A DNA stretch of 64,000 bases from Anderseniella sp963700885 (GCA_963700885.1 CAVOZJ010000013.1:1-64000), one strand, 5' to 3'; positions 44,942 to 54,722 are shown, counted from the stretch's first letter. A program made the numbers and translations. Notes: generated by a model not told the origin, from the sequence alone.

Positions 44942-47730
44942 TGTCCGGCAGCACAATCAAGTTCACACTCGACGGACGTGAAGTCGAGGCGCGGGACGGT
45001 GAAACCATATGGCAGGTGGCCAGGCGTGAAGGCACCACCATTCCACACCTTTGCTGGAAGGATGCTCCGGGCTATCGCGCAGACGGTAATTGCCGCGCCT
45101 GCATGGTCGAGATTGAAGGTGAACGGGTGCTGGCGGCTTCATGCGTGCGTGCACCGGCAGAAGGCATGGTGGTAAATTCCCAGAACGAGCGTTCATCCAA
45201 CGCCCGCAAAATGGTGATCGAGCTCCTGATGGCAGATCAGCCGGCGCGCGAGGATGCCCATGATGACCAGTCGTCTTTCCTGAAATGGGCAGATGCAATG
45301 GAGGTGGATGTATCGCGCTTCCCGCGTGATGCATCTCCCAGGCCCGACATTTCGCATCCGGCCATGGCAGTTAACCTGGATGCCTGCATTCACTGCAATC
45401 TGTGTGTCCGGGCATGCCGCGAGGTACAGGTCAACGATGTGATCGGCATGGCCTTCCGCGGGCCGCATGAGAAAGTCGTTTTCGATTTTGATGATCCGAT
45501 GGGCGCATCAACCTGCGTGGCGTGCGGTGAATGTGTTCAGGCATGTCCGACCGGCGCGTTGATGCCGGCGACCATCGTTGACGAAAAGGGCCGCGGCAGC
45601 CGCCAGGCAGATCGCCAGGTTGACAGCATTTGCCCGTATTGCGGTGTTGGCTGTCAGATAACCTACAACATACGAAAGGATCAGAAGACCGGCGAGGATC
45701 ATATCGCGTTCGTCGAGGGCAAGGGCGGACCGGCAAATGAAAACCGGTTGTGCGTGAAAGGCCGCTTTGGATTTGACTACATCACGTCACCGGAACGTCT
45801 GACCAGACCACTGATCCGCAAGGAGGGTTTACCCAAGGGTCTGAACATGGATCCAGCCAACCCGATGACCCATTTCCGTGAAGCAACGTGGGAGGAAGCG
45901 CTCGACGTGGCGGCAAACGGTCTCAAGGCCATCCGTGATGCCAATGGACCAAAAGCGCTGGCAGGCTTCGGGTCGGCCAAGTGCTCCAATGAAGAGGCTT
46001 ACCTGTTCCAGAAACTGGTGCGGGTCGGCTTCGGGTCCAACAATGTCGATCACTGCACACGGCTTTGCCATGCATCGTCGGTTGCAGCGCTTATGGAGAC
46101 TATCGGGTCCGGTGCGGTAACGGCTCCGTTCACTGCAGTGCGGGACTCCGATGTCATCGTGGTCATTGGCGCCAATCCGACTGAAAACCACCCGGTTGCC
46201 GCGACATATTTCAAACAGGCGGCCAAACGCGGCGCCGAGTTGATAATTCTTGATCCGCGCGGCACCGCAATGAAGCGATATGCAAGCCATATGCTGCAGT
46301 TCAGGAATGGGGCGGACGTGTCGCTGCTTAACGCCATGATGAACGTGATCGTGGAAGAAGGTCTTTACGACGAACAATACATCCAGGCTCATGCTGAAGG
46401 CTTCGACAAGCTGAAGGATCATCTGGCTGACTACAGGCCGGAGGACATGGAGGCCATCTGCGGCATTGCGGCAGAAGAAATCCGCACCGTGGCCCGCAAG
46501 TATGCCAAGGCCAACGCGGCCATCATATTCTGGGGCATGGGCGTTTCCCAGCACACCCATGGCACCGACAACGCCCGCTGCCTGATTTCGCTGGCATTGA
46601 TGTGCGGCCAGACAGGCCGTGCAGGAACCGGCCTGCATCCGCTGCGTGGGCAGAACAATGTGCAGGGCGCGTCCGATGCCGGGCTGATCCCGATGGTGTT
46701 CCCGGATTACTTGAAAATTGCCGAGAAAGAAAACCTCTCAAAATTCGAAAAACTATGGGATGCAAAGCTGGATCCCGAACCTGGCCTTACGGTGGTCGAG
46801 ATTGTCCACGCCATTCACGATGGTGCGATCAACGGCATGTATATACTGGGTGAAAATCCGGCCATGTCGGATCCGGACGTAAACCACGCCCGGGCGGCTC
46901 TGGCGATGCTGGACCACCTGGTGGTGCAGGATATATTCCTGACCGAAACGGCGATGTTTGCCGATGTCATCCTGCCGGCATCCGCATGGCCGGAGAAGAA
47001 CGGCACCGTGTCGAACACCAACCGTCAGGTACAGATGGGCCGCAAGGCGTTGCAGGCACCAGGCGAGGCACGCGAGGACTGGGCCATTACCCAGGACCTC
47101 GCCAATCGCCTTGGCCTCAACTGGACCTATGACCGTCCGGCAGACGTGTTTGCCGAAATGAAGCTCGCCATGCCGTCACTGGACAATATCACCTGGGACC
47201 GGTTGATCAGCGAGGATGTGGTTGCCTATCCCTGTCCTGCTCCTGACCACCCGGGCCAGGACATCGTGTTCTCCGACCGGTTCCCGACGGCATCCGGGCT
47301 CGGCAAAATGGTGCCGGCCAGGGTATTGCCACCGGATGAAATGCCTGACAAGGACTACCCCTACATTCTTTCAACCGGCCGCCAGCTTGAACACTGGCAT
47401 ACCGGCGCCATGACACGGCGGTCCTTCGTGCTCGATGCGGTGAACCCGGAACCTGTGGTCCAGATGAATGCGGCAGACATAGCAAAACTTGGCATCAAGG
47501 CCGGCGACAAGGTGCGCGTGACAACCCGGCGGGGCGAGGTTGAAATCATGGTGCGGCAGGATGATCAGGTGCCGGTTGGCGCCATCTTCATTCCGTTTGC
47601 ATTTGTGGAAGCCGCGGCGAACCTGCTGACCAATGCAGCGCTTGATCCGTTCGGCAAAATTCCGGAGTTCAAGTTCTGTGCAGCCAGGGTCGAAGCTGCC
47701 GGCAGCGAACAGATGGCGGCAGCTGAATAG
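44941..47730 (+). CDS. fdsA: NAD-dependent formate dehydrogenase, molybdenum-containing alpha subunit
   Basis: The catalytic subunit oxidises formate to CO2 at a bis-MGD molybdenum centre in the cytosol. The 929-residue protein has an N-terminal NuoG-like [2Fe-2S] domain (HLCWKDAPGYRADGNCRACM), two ferredoxin-type [4Fe-4S] motifs (CIHCNLCVRACRE; CVACGECVQACPTGA), a further cluster CPYCGVGC, and the active site CTRLCHASSV, where Cys376 should bind molybdenum and His377 takes the proton. Cysteine rather than selenocysteine is used. fdhD, mobA, mobB and moeA downstream supply the cofactor, and a MOSC gene lies between. Confidence 0.97.
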   Translation: MSGSTIKFTLDGREVEARDGETIWQVARREGTTIPHLCWKDAPGYRADGNCRACMVEIEGERVLAASCVRAPAEGMVVNSQNERSSNARKMVIELLMADQPAREDAHDDQSSFLKWADAMEVDVSRFPRDASPRPDISHPAMAVNLDACIHCNLCVRACREVQVNDVIGMAFRGPHEKVVFDFDDPMGASTCVACGECVQACPTGALMPATIVDEKGRGSRQADRQVDSICPYCGVGCQITYNIRKDQKTGEDHIAFVEGKGGPANENRLCVKGRFGFDYITSPERLTRPLIRKEGLPKGLNMDPANPMTHFREATWEEALDVAANGLKAIRDANGPKALAGFGSAKCSNEEAYLFQKLVRVGFGSNNVDHCTRLCHASSVAALMETIGSGAVTAPFTAVRDSDVIVVIGANPTENHPVAATYFKQAAKRGAELIILDPRGTAMKRYASHMLQFRNGADVSLLNAMMNVIVEEGLYDEQYIQAHAEGFDKLKDHLADYRPEDMEAICGIAAEEIRTVARKYAKANAAIIFWGMGVSQHTHGTDNARCLISLALMCGQTGRAGTGLHPLRGQNNVQGASDAGLIPMVFPDYLKIAEKENLSKFEKLWDAKLDPEPGLTVVEIVHAIHDGAINGMYILGENPAMSDPDVNHARAALAMLDHLVVQDIFLTETAMFADVILPASAWPEKNGTVSNTNRQVQMGRKALQAPGEAREDWAITQDLANRLGLNWTYDRPADVFAEMKLAMPSLDNITWDRLISEDVVAYPCPAPDHPGQDIVFSDRFPTASGLGKMVPARVLPPDEMPDKDYPYILSTGRQLEHWHTGAMTRRSFVLDAVNPEPVVQMNAADIAKLGIKAGDKVRVTTRRGEVEIMVRQDDQVPVGAIFIPFAFVEAAANLLTNAALDPFGKIPEFKFCAARVEAAGSEQMAAAE

Positions 47731-47899
47731 TTCAGTGGGCCGGGTGCACGCAGTACAGGCGTTTTACCGATGCCAGATGCAACCGGAACGGCGCAGGTCC
47801 GGTTCAATCAGGCCTGCACTGCAGTTTTTGTCGCAATAGCGGTATCCACTTTCGCGGGAAATGCTCTATACAAAAGTCCGCATCTGAAAAGGACAGGCT

Positions 47900-48482
47900 A
47901 TGGCAGTACTCGAGAAATCGCCGCTGACCGGAACGGTAACGGCATTGCTTTTGGGTCCGGTCCGGGAGACAGGGCTCGAAAAAACCCATGCTGACCGGCT
48001 GGACCTGGTGTTTGACGGTATTAGCGGTGACTGTCATTCAGGTCGCGGCTACCAGTCAGAACTCCCGTATGCTGCAACAATACAGGCGTGGCACGCCGGT
48101 GGCCAATACACGCCAGGTTTCCATACTGTCGGTTGAACAACTGGCCGAGATCGCTGACCTGCTCGGCATTCCCGAACTTCGCCCGGAATGGGTTGGCGCA
48201 AACCTGGTCACTGCGGGTATTCCTGAACTGACATTTCTGCCGCCTTCTACCCGCATGATGTTCTCGTCCGGAGCAACATTGATTGTGGATGGTGAAAATG
48301 CGCCGTGCCGATATGTGGGGGATGTCATCGAAAAGCATCATCCCGGTCAGGGCATGGCGTTTCCGAAACTGGCGCGCAGCAAACGCGGACTTGTGGCGTG
48401 GGTGGAGCGTGAAGGGTCAATTTCGGTGGGTGATGAAATCGTGCTGCACATTCCGCCCCAAAGGATTTACTCACACGCATGA
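47900..48482 (+). CDS. MOSC-domain protein, frameshifted near 48044
   Basis: MOSC proteins handle sulfur and molybdenum cofactor chemistry; the domain is named for the Moco sulfurase C-terminus. The start MAVLEKSPLTGTVTALLLGP and GDCHSG lie in one frame. From about 48046 the family sequence (NSRMLQQYRRGTPVANTRQV and GATLIVDGENAPC) lies in the next. Deleting one C at about 48044 would give GDCHSGAATSQNSRM and a single protein of about 194 residues. The site between fdsA and fdhD suits a role in maturing formate dehydrogenase. It overlaps fdhD by four bases. Confidence 0.82.
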
Positions 48483-49372
48483 ATACGCCGCGTGACATTT
48501 CGGAATTTTCCATCCTGCCCGACCCGGATGACGAACGGTTGTCGCGGGCCGTAACCGGCATCGATCAGACCGGCGCCGAAATCGCTACCCATGTAGTGCA
48601 TGAACGGCCGCTGACCATCTATCTCAATGCCCAGGAAATCGTCACCTCGATGACAATCGGTGATCATCCCGACTGGCTGGCAGTGGGATACCTGCTCAAC
48701 CAGGGCATGCTGCAGCACGACGACGAGATCATTGGCATCGACTATGATGATGATCTTGAAGTGATTGTCGTGCGGACTGTGCGTGAGACAAACTTCGAAG
48801 AAAAGATGAAGAAGAAAACCCGCACGTCCGGCTGTGCGCAAGGCACGGTTTTCGGCGACATGATGGAAAATTTCGAGGCCATCAAGTTGTCACGGGATGC
48901 CCGGATCAAGACATCGTGGCTTTATGCGCTGACCAGGAAGATCAATACAGCACCATCGCTTTATCTCAAGGCCGGCGCCATTCATGGCTGCGTCCTGTGC
49001 AAGGCTGACATGCCGCTGGTGTACCTGGAGGACGTCGGCAGGCACAATGCCGTCGACAAGATTGCCGGATGGATGTTCCTGCATAAAGTATCGCCCGATG
49101 ACAAGCTGTTTTACACCACTGGCAGGTTGACGTCGGAGATGATCCTGAAGTGTGCTGCGATGCGCATTCCGATACTGGTGTCGCGTTCCGGATTTACCGC
49201 GTGGGGGGTTGATCTTGCCCGTCAGGTTGGCATGACGGTAATCGGCAGGGCACGTGGCAAGCGGTTCGTCGCACTGTCGGGTGCCGAGCGGATCGAGTTT
49301 GATGCCGACCTGTCACAGATCGAGGATGAAGACCGCAGACACCGGCGCAAGGGGGCAGGCGATGAGTCCTGA
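48479..49372 (+). CDS. fdhD: Formate dehydrogenase accessory sulfurtransferase FdhD
   Basis: FdhD moves sulfur from a cysteine desulfurase to the molybdenum cofactor of formate dehydrogenase. The 297-residue protein has RPLTIYLNAQEIVTSMTIGD, GYLLNQGML, GAIHGCVLC and EDVGRHNAVDKIAGW, and TGRLTSEMILKCA. The mobile loop that carries CxxC in E. coli reads RTSGCAQGTVFGDM here, with only Cys119. Homologues tied to NAD-dependent enzymes share this to my knowledge. It is the sixth residue from coupling with mobA: the two genes overlap by 11 bp. Confidence 0.95.
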   Translation: MNTPRDISEFSILPDPDDERLSRAVTGIDQTGAEIATHVVHERPLTIYLNAQEIVTSMTIGDHPDWLAVGYLLNQGMLQHDDEIIGIDYDDDLEVIVVRTVRETNFEEKMKKKTRTSGCAQGTVFGDMMENFEAIKLSRDARIKTSWLYALTRKINTAPSLYLKAGAIHGCVLCKADMPLVYLEDVGRHNAVDKIAGWMFLHKVSPDDKLFYTTGRLTSEMILKCAAMRIPILVSRSGFTAWGVDLARQVGMTVIGRARGKRFVALSGAERIEFDADLSQIEDEDRRHRRKGAGDES

Positions 49373-49988
49373 GCAAAAGGTTGTTGGCTGTATACTTGCC
49401 GGCGGGCTTGCCCGGCGCATGGGCGGTGGCGACAAGGGGTTGATTGAACTTGCCGGCCGTCCGGTGCTGGATCATGTAATTGACCGATTCGGTGCACAGG
49501 TCTCCCATATCGTTCTCAATGCCAATGGCGATCCTGACCGGTTTGCGGGTTATGGCCTGCCGGTGGTCCCGGATACGGTTGACGGGTTTGCCGGACCGCT
49601 TGCCGGGGTGCTGGCCGGATTGTCGTGGGCGGTTGAAAATGCCCCTGAAGCCAGGTGGGTGGCAACAGCTGCCACTGACACGCCCTTTTTTCCGGCCGAC
49701 TTTGTCAACCGGTTGTCGGGGGCCATTGAACAGCAGGGCGCCGACATGGCGTGTGCTGCATCGGGCGGGCGTAATCACCCGGTATTCGGCCTGTGGCCGG
49801 TTCACCTGAAGGATGACCTCCAGTCGGCGCTGGTGAATGAAGGCATCCGCAAGGTCGATCTGTGGACCGCGCGGCACAAACTGGTTGCCGTGGAGTTTAC
49901 AGGGCGCGGGTTTGATCCGTTCTTCAATGTCAACCGGCCGTCAGATGTGCCGGAAGCCGAGCGCATTGCGCAGGAGCAGGCTGCATGA
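49362..49988 (+). CDS. mobA: Molybdenum cofactor guanylyltransferase MobA
   Basis: MobA joins GMP to molybdenum-molybdopterin, making the MGD cofactor needed by FdsA. The 208-residue protein begins with the nucleotidyltransferase signature GCILAGGLARRMGGGDKGLI and has ATAATDTPFFPADF and NVNRPSDVPEAE. The ATG at 49362 overlaps the end of fdhD by 11 bp. Its end overlaps mobB by four bases. Confidence 0.96.
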   Translation: MSPEQKVVGCILAGGLARRMGGGDKGLIELAGRPVLDHVIDRFGAQVSHIVLNANGDPDRFAGYGLPVVPDTVDGFAGPLAGVLAGLSWAVENAPEARWVATAATDTPFFPADFVNRLSGAIEQQGADMACAASGGRNHPVFGLWPVHLKDDLQSALVNEGIRKVDLWTARHKLVAVEFTGRGFDPFFNVNRPSDVPEAERIAQEQAA

Positions 49989-50497
49989 CACAGCGCGTGA
50001 TAGGGGTAGCCGGGTTCAAGAATTCCGGCAAGACAACACTGGTGGAGCGGCTGGTGACGGAACTGACAGGGCGCGGGTTTCGGGTATCAACCATCAAGCA
50101 TGCGCATCATTCGTTCGACATCGACCATGAGGGGCGCGACAGTTTTCGCCATCGTGCAGCCGGTGCTGCGCAAGTGGCGGTAGTGTCCCGGCACCGCTGG
50201 GCGGTTATTTCCGAGTTGCGCAATGATGTCGAGCCATCGCTTGACGAGATGCTTGCAAAACTTGACCCTTGCGATCTGGTAATTGTCGAAGGGTACAAGA
50301 GAGACGGGCATGACAAGATTGAAGTGCGAAATCTTGACAACGACAAGCCGAAGTTGAGTGATGACGACGAAACAATTGTAGCTGTTGCCGCCAATGGTAC
50401 GGTTACCGATTGTCCGGTTCCGGTCTATGACCGCAATGATGTCTTTGCACTGGCAGACTTTATCTGCGGGCGCACCGGTCTGGTCGAGGTAGCCTGA
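49985..50497 (+). CDS. mobB: Molybdopterin-guanine dinucleotide biosynthesis protein MobB
   Basis: MobB is a GTP-binding partner of MobA. The 170-residue protein has a P-loop (GVAGFKNSGKTTLVERLV), STIKHAHHSFDIDHEGRDSF, and the Walker B-like CDLVIVEGYKRDGHDKIEV. Length and order are normal. It begins on an ATGA overlap with mobA and ends four bases before moeA. Confidence 0.96.
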   Translation: MTQRVIGVAGFKNSGKTTLVERLVTELTGRGFRVSTIKHAHHSFDIDHEGRDSFRHRAAGAAQVAVVSRHRWAVISELRNDVEPSLDEMLAKLDPCDLVIVEGYKRDGHDKIEVRNLDNDKPKLSDDDETIVAVAANGTVTDCPVPVYDRNDVFALADFICGRTGLVEVA

Positions 50498-50501
50498 AGT
50501 C

Positions 50502-51764
50502 ATGACCCGCAAACTGCTCGATGACTGTTTTCTGCATGACAAGGACCGGATGCGCCATGATGATGCGATCGCGTTGATTCTGGAGCGAACGTCACCGGTA
50601 ACCGATGCCGAAACAATCGTGCTTTCCCAGGCTCACGGGAGGGTCCTGGCCGAGCAGTATGTGGCGCGGCAAAACATTCCCGCCTTCAACAATGCCGCAG
50701 TCGATGGTTATGCCCTTGCCGGGGCGGATCTGGATCCTGCCGGTGATGCGAAATTCACGGTCGTCATGCGCATCGCGGCAGGCCATGCGCCAGAGCGGGC
50801 TCTGAAAAAGCGTGAAGCCGCCCGCATATTTACCGGGGCGGTTATGCCCGATGGCGCCGATACCTGCGTGATGCAGGAGGATGCTGCCGTTGACGGTACC
50901 GGCCTCGTGGTGCCCAAGGGATTGAAACCGGGAGCCAACACGCGCCTGGCCGGTGAAGATGTCAGGGAAGGCGAGACGGTGCTGCAGCCAGGTCAGCGCC
51001 TGCGACCTCAGGACGTGGCGGCCATAGCATCCGGCGGCGCGGGCCGGATCAAGGTGTTTGCCCGCCTGAAGGTTGGATTGATTTCAACCGGGGACGAAAT
51101 TGTCCGGCCAGGAAACACTCTGGGTGACGGCAAGGTTTATGACAGCAACTATCATCTGCTCCGCGGGTTGCTGAATACGGTTGGTGCAGAACCGGTGGAT
51201 TATGGAGTGATACCAGATGACAGGTCGCGGGTTGAACGGGCTGTACGGACCGCGGCGCATGAGTGTGATGTCATCCTCACAACCGGAGGCGCCAGCCGCG
51301 GCGAAGCTGATTTCATTGTCGAGACAATTCAGTCGATGGGCACTCTTCATGCCTGGCAGCTGGCGGTGAAACCCGGCAGGCCGCTGGCAATGGGACAGAT
51401 CGGTGATACGGTGTTTTTTGGATTACCGGGCAATCCAGTGGCTGCTTTCGTGACATTTCTGCTGTATGCGCAACCGATGCTTGCCCGCCTGCAGGGCGCC
51501 AGCTGGAACGCGCCGCAACGCTATCCACTGCCTGCAGGGTTCTCAATTCCAGGGAAGAAGGCCGGCCGCCGTGAATTCTGGCGCGGGTGGATAGACAATA
51601 CCGGCGATGGTCCGGTGTTGAGGAAATTTACCCGGGATGGGTCCGGCCTGATTTCCGGCCTGCGGCAGGCAACCGGGCTTATTGAAGTGCCTGAGGATGC
51701 AATGGCAGTGCAGCAGGGTGAACTGCTCGGATTTATCCCGTTCAGCGAATTTGGCATAGGCTGA
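50502..51764 (+). CDS. moeA: Molybdopterin molybdenumtransferase MoeA
   Basis: MoeA inserts molybdate into adenylylated molybdopterin. The 420-residue protein has AAVDGYALAGADL, GAVMPDGADTCVMQED, the MoCF-like core KVGLISTGDEI, LTTGGASRGEADFI and VFFGLPGNPVAAFVTF, and a C-terminal beta domain. It is the last complete cofactor gene of the operon. The truncated HAD gene starts on its final base. Confidence 0.96.
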   Translation: MTRKLLDDCFLHDKDRMRHDDAIALILERTSPVTDAETIVLSQAHGRVLAEQYVARQNIPAFNNAAVDGYALAGADLDPAGDAKFTVVMRIAAGHAPERALKKREAARIFTGAVMPDGADTCVMQEDAAVDGTGLVVPKGLKPGANTRLAGEDVREGETVLQPGQRLRPQDVAAIASGGAGRIKVFARLKVGLISTGDEIVRPGNTLGDGKVYDSNYHLLRGLLNTVGAEPVDYGVIPDDRSRVERAVRTAAHECDVILTTGGASRGEADFIVETIQSMGTLHAWQLAVKPGRPLAMGQIGDTVFFGLPGNPVAAFVTFLLYAQPMLARLQGASWNAPQRYPLPAGFSIPGKKAGRREFWRGWIDNTGDGPVLRKFTRDGSGLISGLRQATGLIEVPEDAMAVQQGELLGFIPFSEFGIG

Positions 51765-51991
51765 TGGCAATCCGGCACATTGTTTTTGATATCGGCAATG
51801 TACTGCTCAATTTCGACCCCGAATATGCCTGCATGGATCTGATTCCCGATCAGGCGCCTGAAGACGTCCTGCCTATTGATAATGTTGCTGCGAATGTCGA
51901 GGCACCGCGCGCTCGGGGCTGGCAGGCTGTGCAATTCATCAACCCTGATGGATTGCGGTGCGACCTGCGTCCGCTTGAAGTGATTGTCTGA
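51764..51991 (+). pseudogene. HAD-family hydrolase with a large internal deletion
   Basis: A 75-residue frame that joins the extreme start of a HAD hydrolase (RHIVFDIGNVLLNFDPEYAC, carrying the nucleophile Asp9) directly to its end (IDNVAANVEAPRARGWQAVQ, motif IV). The cap domain and motifs II and III, normally about 120 residues, are missing, but the frame is kept. The product would be a core without the lysine and cannot be a normal phosphatase. It overlaps the moeA stop by one base, so it probably is still transcribed. The first deleted residues appear to follow MDLIPDQAPEDV. Confidence 0.75.
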
Positions 51992-52034
51992 GATACTTCA
52001 TGTGTCGTAATTCTGCGCTGCCCGGTCGCTTGAC

Positions 52035-52059
52035 TTCACACTAGGTGAATGATTTTCAC
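52035..52059 (+). promoter_or_regulatory. Candidate operator of three evenly spaced half-sites
   Basis: TTCAC-N5-GTGAA-N5-TTCAC: three alternating half-sites whose starts are ten bases apart, one DNA helix turn, 150 bp upstream of the dehydrogenase gene at 52209. A possible -35 TTGACT overlaps the first half-site. The pattern suits a dimeric repressor, perhaps of the GntR or MarR type. Confidence 0.5.
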
Positions 52060-52208
52060 TATGGTTCGGGTGGCAATAGCAACCTGTGCCCGCACAGGCG
52101 CAGGCAGGTTGCCTCGGCAGGTTTGAACTGAGCATCGTTATCCGGTCAGATTGATTCAAAAAGGAACCATACTGATCCTTGTTTCGCTGTGAACCCGGAG
52201 GGTTGATC

Positions 52209-54722
52209 ATGAAGTCCCATGCACGTGTTGTGGTTGTAGGTGGCGGTGTTGTCGGTGTCGGCACACTTTACGCGTTGGCGAAAAAGGGCTGGTCAGATGT
52301 TGTGCTTGTTGAGCGCAACGAACTGACTTCCGGTTCGACATGGCATGCCGCCGGGCTTCTGCCGTTGTTCAACATGTCATACTCGGTTGGAAAGGTGCAT
52401 CAGTATTCGCTCGATCTGTACTCCAGGCTTGAGGAGGAGACCGGTCAGCACGTGGGATTGCGGCAGGTGTCGAACATCAGGCTTGCCCAGACCAAAGATC
52501 GCTGGGACGAGTTCATGTACTATGCCGGTGTGGCCGAAACCATCGGTGTGCATGTAAATCTGCTGACAGCGGAACAGGTCAAGGAAATCTGGCCACTGTG
52601 CAACACGGAAGGCCTGCTCGGCGCCATTCAGCACCCGAGCGACGGTTATGTGCAACCTGCAGATCTGACCCAGGCCATGGCCAAGGGTGCACGCGACAGG
52701 GGCGCGGAAATATACCGCAAGACCCGGATGATTGCCGTCGAGCAAAAAGCCAACGGCGAGTGGCTCGTGAAGACCGACAAGGGTGACATCACATGTGAGC
52801 ATCTTGTCACGGCTACCGGTAACTTTGTGCGCCAGACCGGCGAAATGCTGGGCCTCGACATCCCCGTCATACCGGTTGAACATCAGTACATCGTCACCGA
52901 AGCCCATCCCGAGATAAGGCAACGTCATGCGGATGGGCTGCCCGAAATGGGTGTGCTGCGCGATGCCGATTCAGCCTGGTACATGCGCGAGGAGGCGGGC
53001 GGACTGATCCTCGGTCCGTATGAAGCAGGTGCGCCCGTGTGTTATGTTGATGGCCCGGACGAAGATGCAGAGTACGAACTCTTCCAGGAAGACCTGGACC
53101 GGATTGCGCCTCACATAGAAAGCACGTTTTTTCGCGTACCGGCTTTTGGTGAGGTTGGCATCAAGAAAGTTTACAATGGTGCGATCTGCTACACGCCGGA
53201 CGGTTCGCCAATCATCGGGCCTGCGTGGGGCAGGAAGAACCTTTGGCTCAACGAGGGCCATTCGTTTGGTGTTACGGCCGCCGGAGGTGCAGGCTGGCAA
53301 CTGGCCGAATGGATTGTCGAAGGTGAAAGCTCGATCGACATGCTGGGTGTGGACCCGCGCCGGTTCGGTCCCTATGCGTCACGCGGCTATCTGAAACGCA
53401 AGAACGAGGAAGCCTACCGCAACGTCTTCACACCGCACTACCCGGACGAGGAACGCTGGGATGCACGCCCGCTCAAGACTTCACCCTGTTATGACAGGAT
53501 GAAAGCGCTTGGAGCGGTATTCGGGTCGGTATACGGCTGGGAGCGTCCGAACTGGTTTGCGCCCAGCGCCGACTACGGTTTTGAACCGTCGGAGATAGTT
53601 CGTCCTGACGTGATTGCAAAAGACAATCATGCGCCGGTACAGCCTGGTGAAAAAGTGAAAGAGCTGTGGTCGTTCCGCAGATCCAGCTATTTCGAACATG
53701 TCGGCAACGAGGTCAGGAACGTGACGGAAAATTGCGGCCTGCTCGACATGACGGCATTTGCCAAGTACCAGGTTGGCGGGCCAGACGCTGCGCAATGGCT
53801 GGACTCCATTCTGGCGAACCGAATTCCAAAAACCATTGGCCGAGTTGGCCTGTGCCATCTGCTTACAAAGCGGGGCGGTGTGCGGTCCGAATTCACTGTC
53901 TACAAACGTGGAGAGAATGATTTCTATCTCGTGGGGCCCGGTGCCTATGAACGCCATGACTGGGACTATCTCACCAAGCTGAAACCTGAAACCGGTGTCA
54001 ACCTGCAAAACATCACAACCCAGATGGGCGTACTGGTGCTGGCAGGGCCCAGGTCACGTGATGTGCTGCAAAAACTGACCGACACCGACCTGTCGACCGG
54101 GAATTTCAAGTGGCTGACGGGCAGGTTCATCAATGTCGGCATTGCCCAGGCGCATGCATTGCGCGTGAACTTTGTGGGGGAGCTTGGCTGGGAACTGCAT
54201 CACCCCATCGAAATGCAGAACCTGATCTTCGACCTGGTGATGGAGGCCGGCGCGGAGTTTGGCATCAAGCCGTTTGGCATTCGTGCCATGGGCACCATGG
54301 CGGTGGAAAAATCCTACCGCCTGGTAGGTCGTGAACTGTCGGTGGAGTACTCGGCCTATGAATCCGGACTGGACCGCTTCGTACACCCCAACAAGGGCGA
54401 TTTCATCGGCCGCGATGAACTTGTGAAGCGTCACGCGGCCGGCGATGAGTGGACATACGTCACAATGGAGGTGCATGGCATCAAGGACTGTGATGCGCGA
54501 GGATCTGAAGCTGTGTACGATGGCTCGGGTACACTGGTTGGCCGGGTCACGACCGGGTCCTACGGCTGGCGGGTTGGCAAGTCCCTGGCACTCGCCATGG
54601 TCAAGCCTGCCAACTCCGCCGAGGGAACCAGGCTGCAGGTGAAAATCCTCGGTGAGCTGTTTGATGCCACGGTTATTGCTGAAAGCCCGTTTGACGCGGA
54701 CAATGACCGCCTCAGATTTTAG
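52209..54722 (+). CDS. FAD-dependent dimethylglycine/sarcosine dehydrogenase-like protein with GcvT domain
   Basis: The 837-residue protein joins a DAAO-type flavoprotein half to a tetrahydrofolate-binding aminomethyltransferase half. The FAD motif is VVVVGGGVVGVGTLYALA; STWHAAG holds the histidine that binds FAD covalently in dimethylglycine dehydrogenase. From about residue 440, a linker leads to GcvT-type sequence (VGELGWELHHPIEMQNL, AMGTMAVEKSYRL). Such enzymes demethylate N-methyl glycines or betaine products and hand the C1 unit to tetrahydrofolate. The ATG at 52209 has GGAGG before it. The exact substrate is open. Confidence 0.88.
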   Translation: MKSHARVVVVGGGVVGVGTLYALAKKGWSDVVLVERNELTSGSTWHAAGLLPLFNMSYSVGKVHQYSLDLYSRLEEETGQHVGLRQVSNIRLAQTKDRWDEFMYYAGVAETIGVHVNLLTAEQVKEIWPLCNTEGLLGAIQHPSDGYVQPADLTQAMAKGARDRGAEIYRKTRMIAVEQKANGEWLVKTDKGDITCEHLVTATGNFVRQTGEMLGLDIPVIPVEHQYIVTEAHPEIRQRHADGLPEMGVLRDADSAWYMREEAGGLILGPYEAGAPVCYVDGPDEDAEYELFQEDLDRIAPHIESTFFRVPAFGEVGIKKVYNGAICYTPDGSPIIGPAWGRKNLWLNEGHSFGVTAAGGAGWQLAEWIVEGESSIDMLGVDPRRFGPYASRGYLKRKNEEAYRNVFTPHYPDEERWDARPLKTSPCYDRMKALGAVFGSVYGWERPNWFAPSADYGFEPSEIVRPDVIAKDNHAPVQPGEKVKELWSFRRSSYFEHVGNEVRNVTENCGLLDMTAFAKYQVGGPDAAQWLDSILANRIPKTIGRVGLCHLLTKRGGVRSEFTVYKRGENDFYLVGPGAYERHDWDYLTKLKPETGVNLQNITTQMGVLVLAGPRSRDVLQKLTDTDLSTGNFKWLTGRFINVGIAQAHALRVNFVGELGWELHHPIEMQNLIFDLVMEAGAEFGIKPFGIRAMGTMAVEKSYRLVGRELSVEYSAYESGLDRFVHPNKGDFIGRDELVKRHAAGDEWTYVTMEVHGIKDCDARGSEAVYDGSGTLVGRVTTGSYGWRVGKSLALAMVKPANSAEGTRLQVKILGELFDATVIAESPFDADNDRLRF

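Noticed and set aside
43586..44956. Long open frame (456 codons) on the minus strand
   Set aside because: It lies wholly antisense to fdsB, has no homology I recognise, and mirrors the G+C-rich codon pattern of the real gene.
46039..46080. Selenocysteine at the formate dehydrogenase active site
   Set aside because: The codon at the molybdenum-ligand position is TGC (Cys376), so no in-frame TGA recoding is needed.
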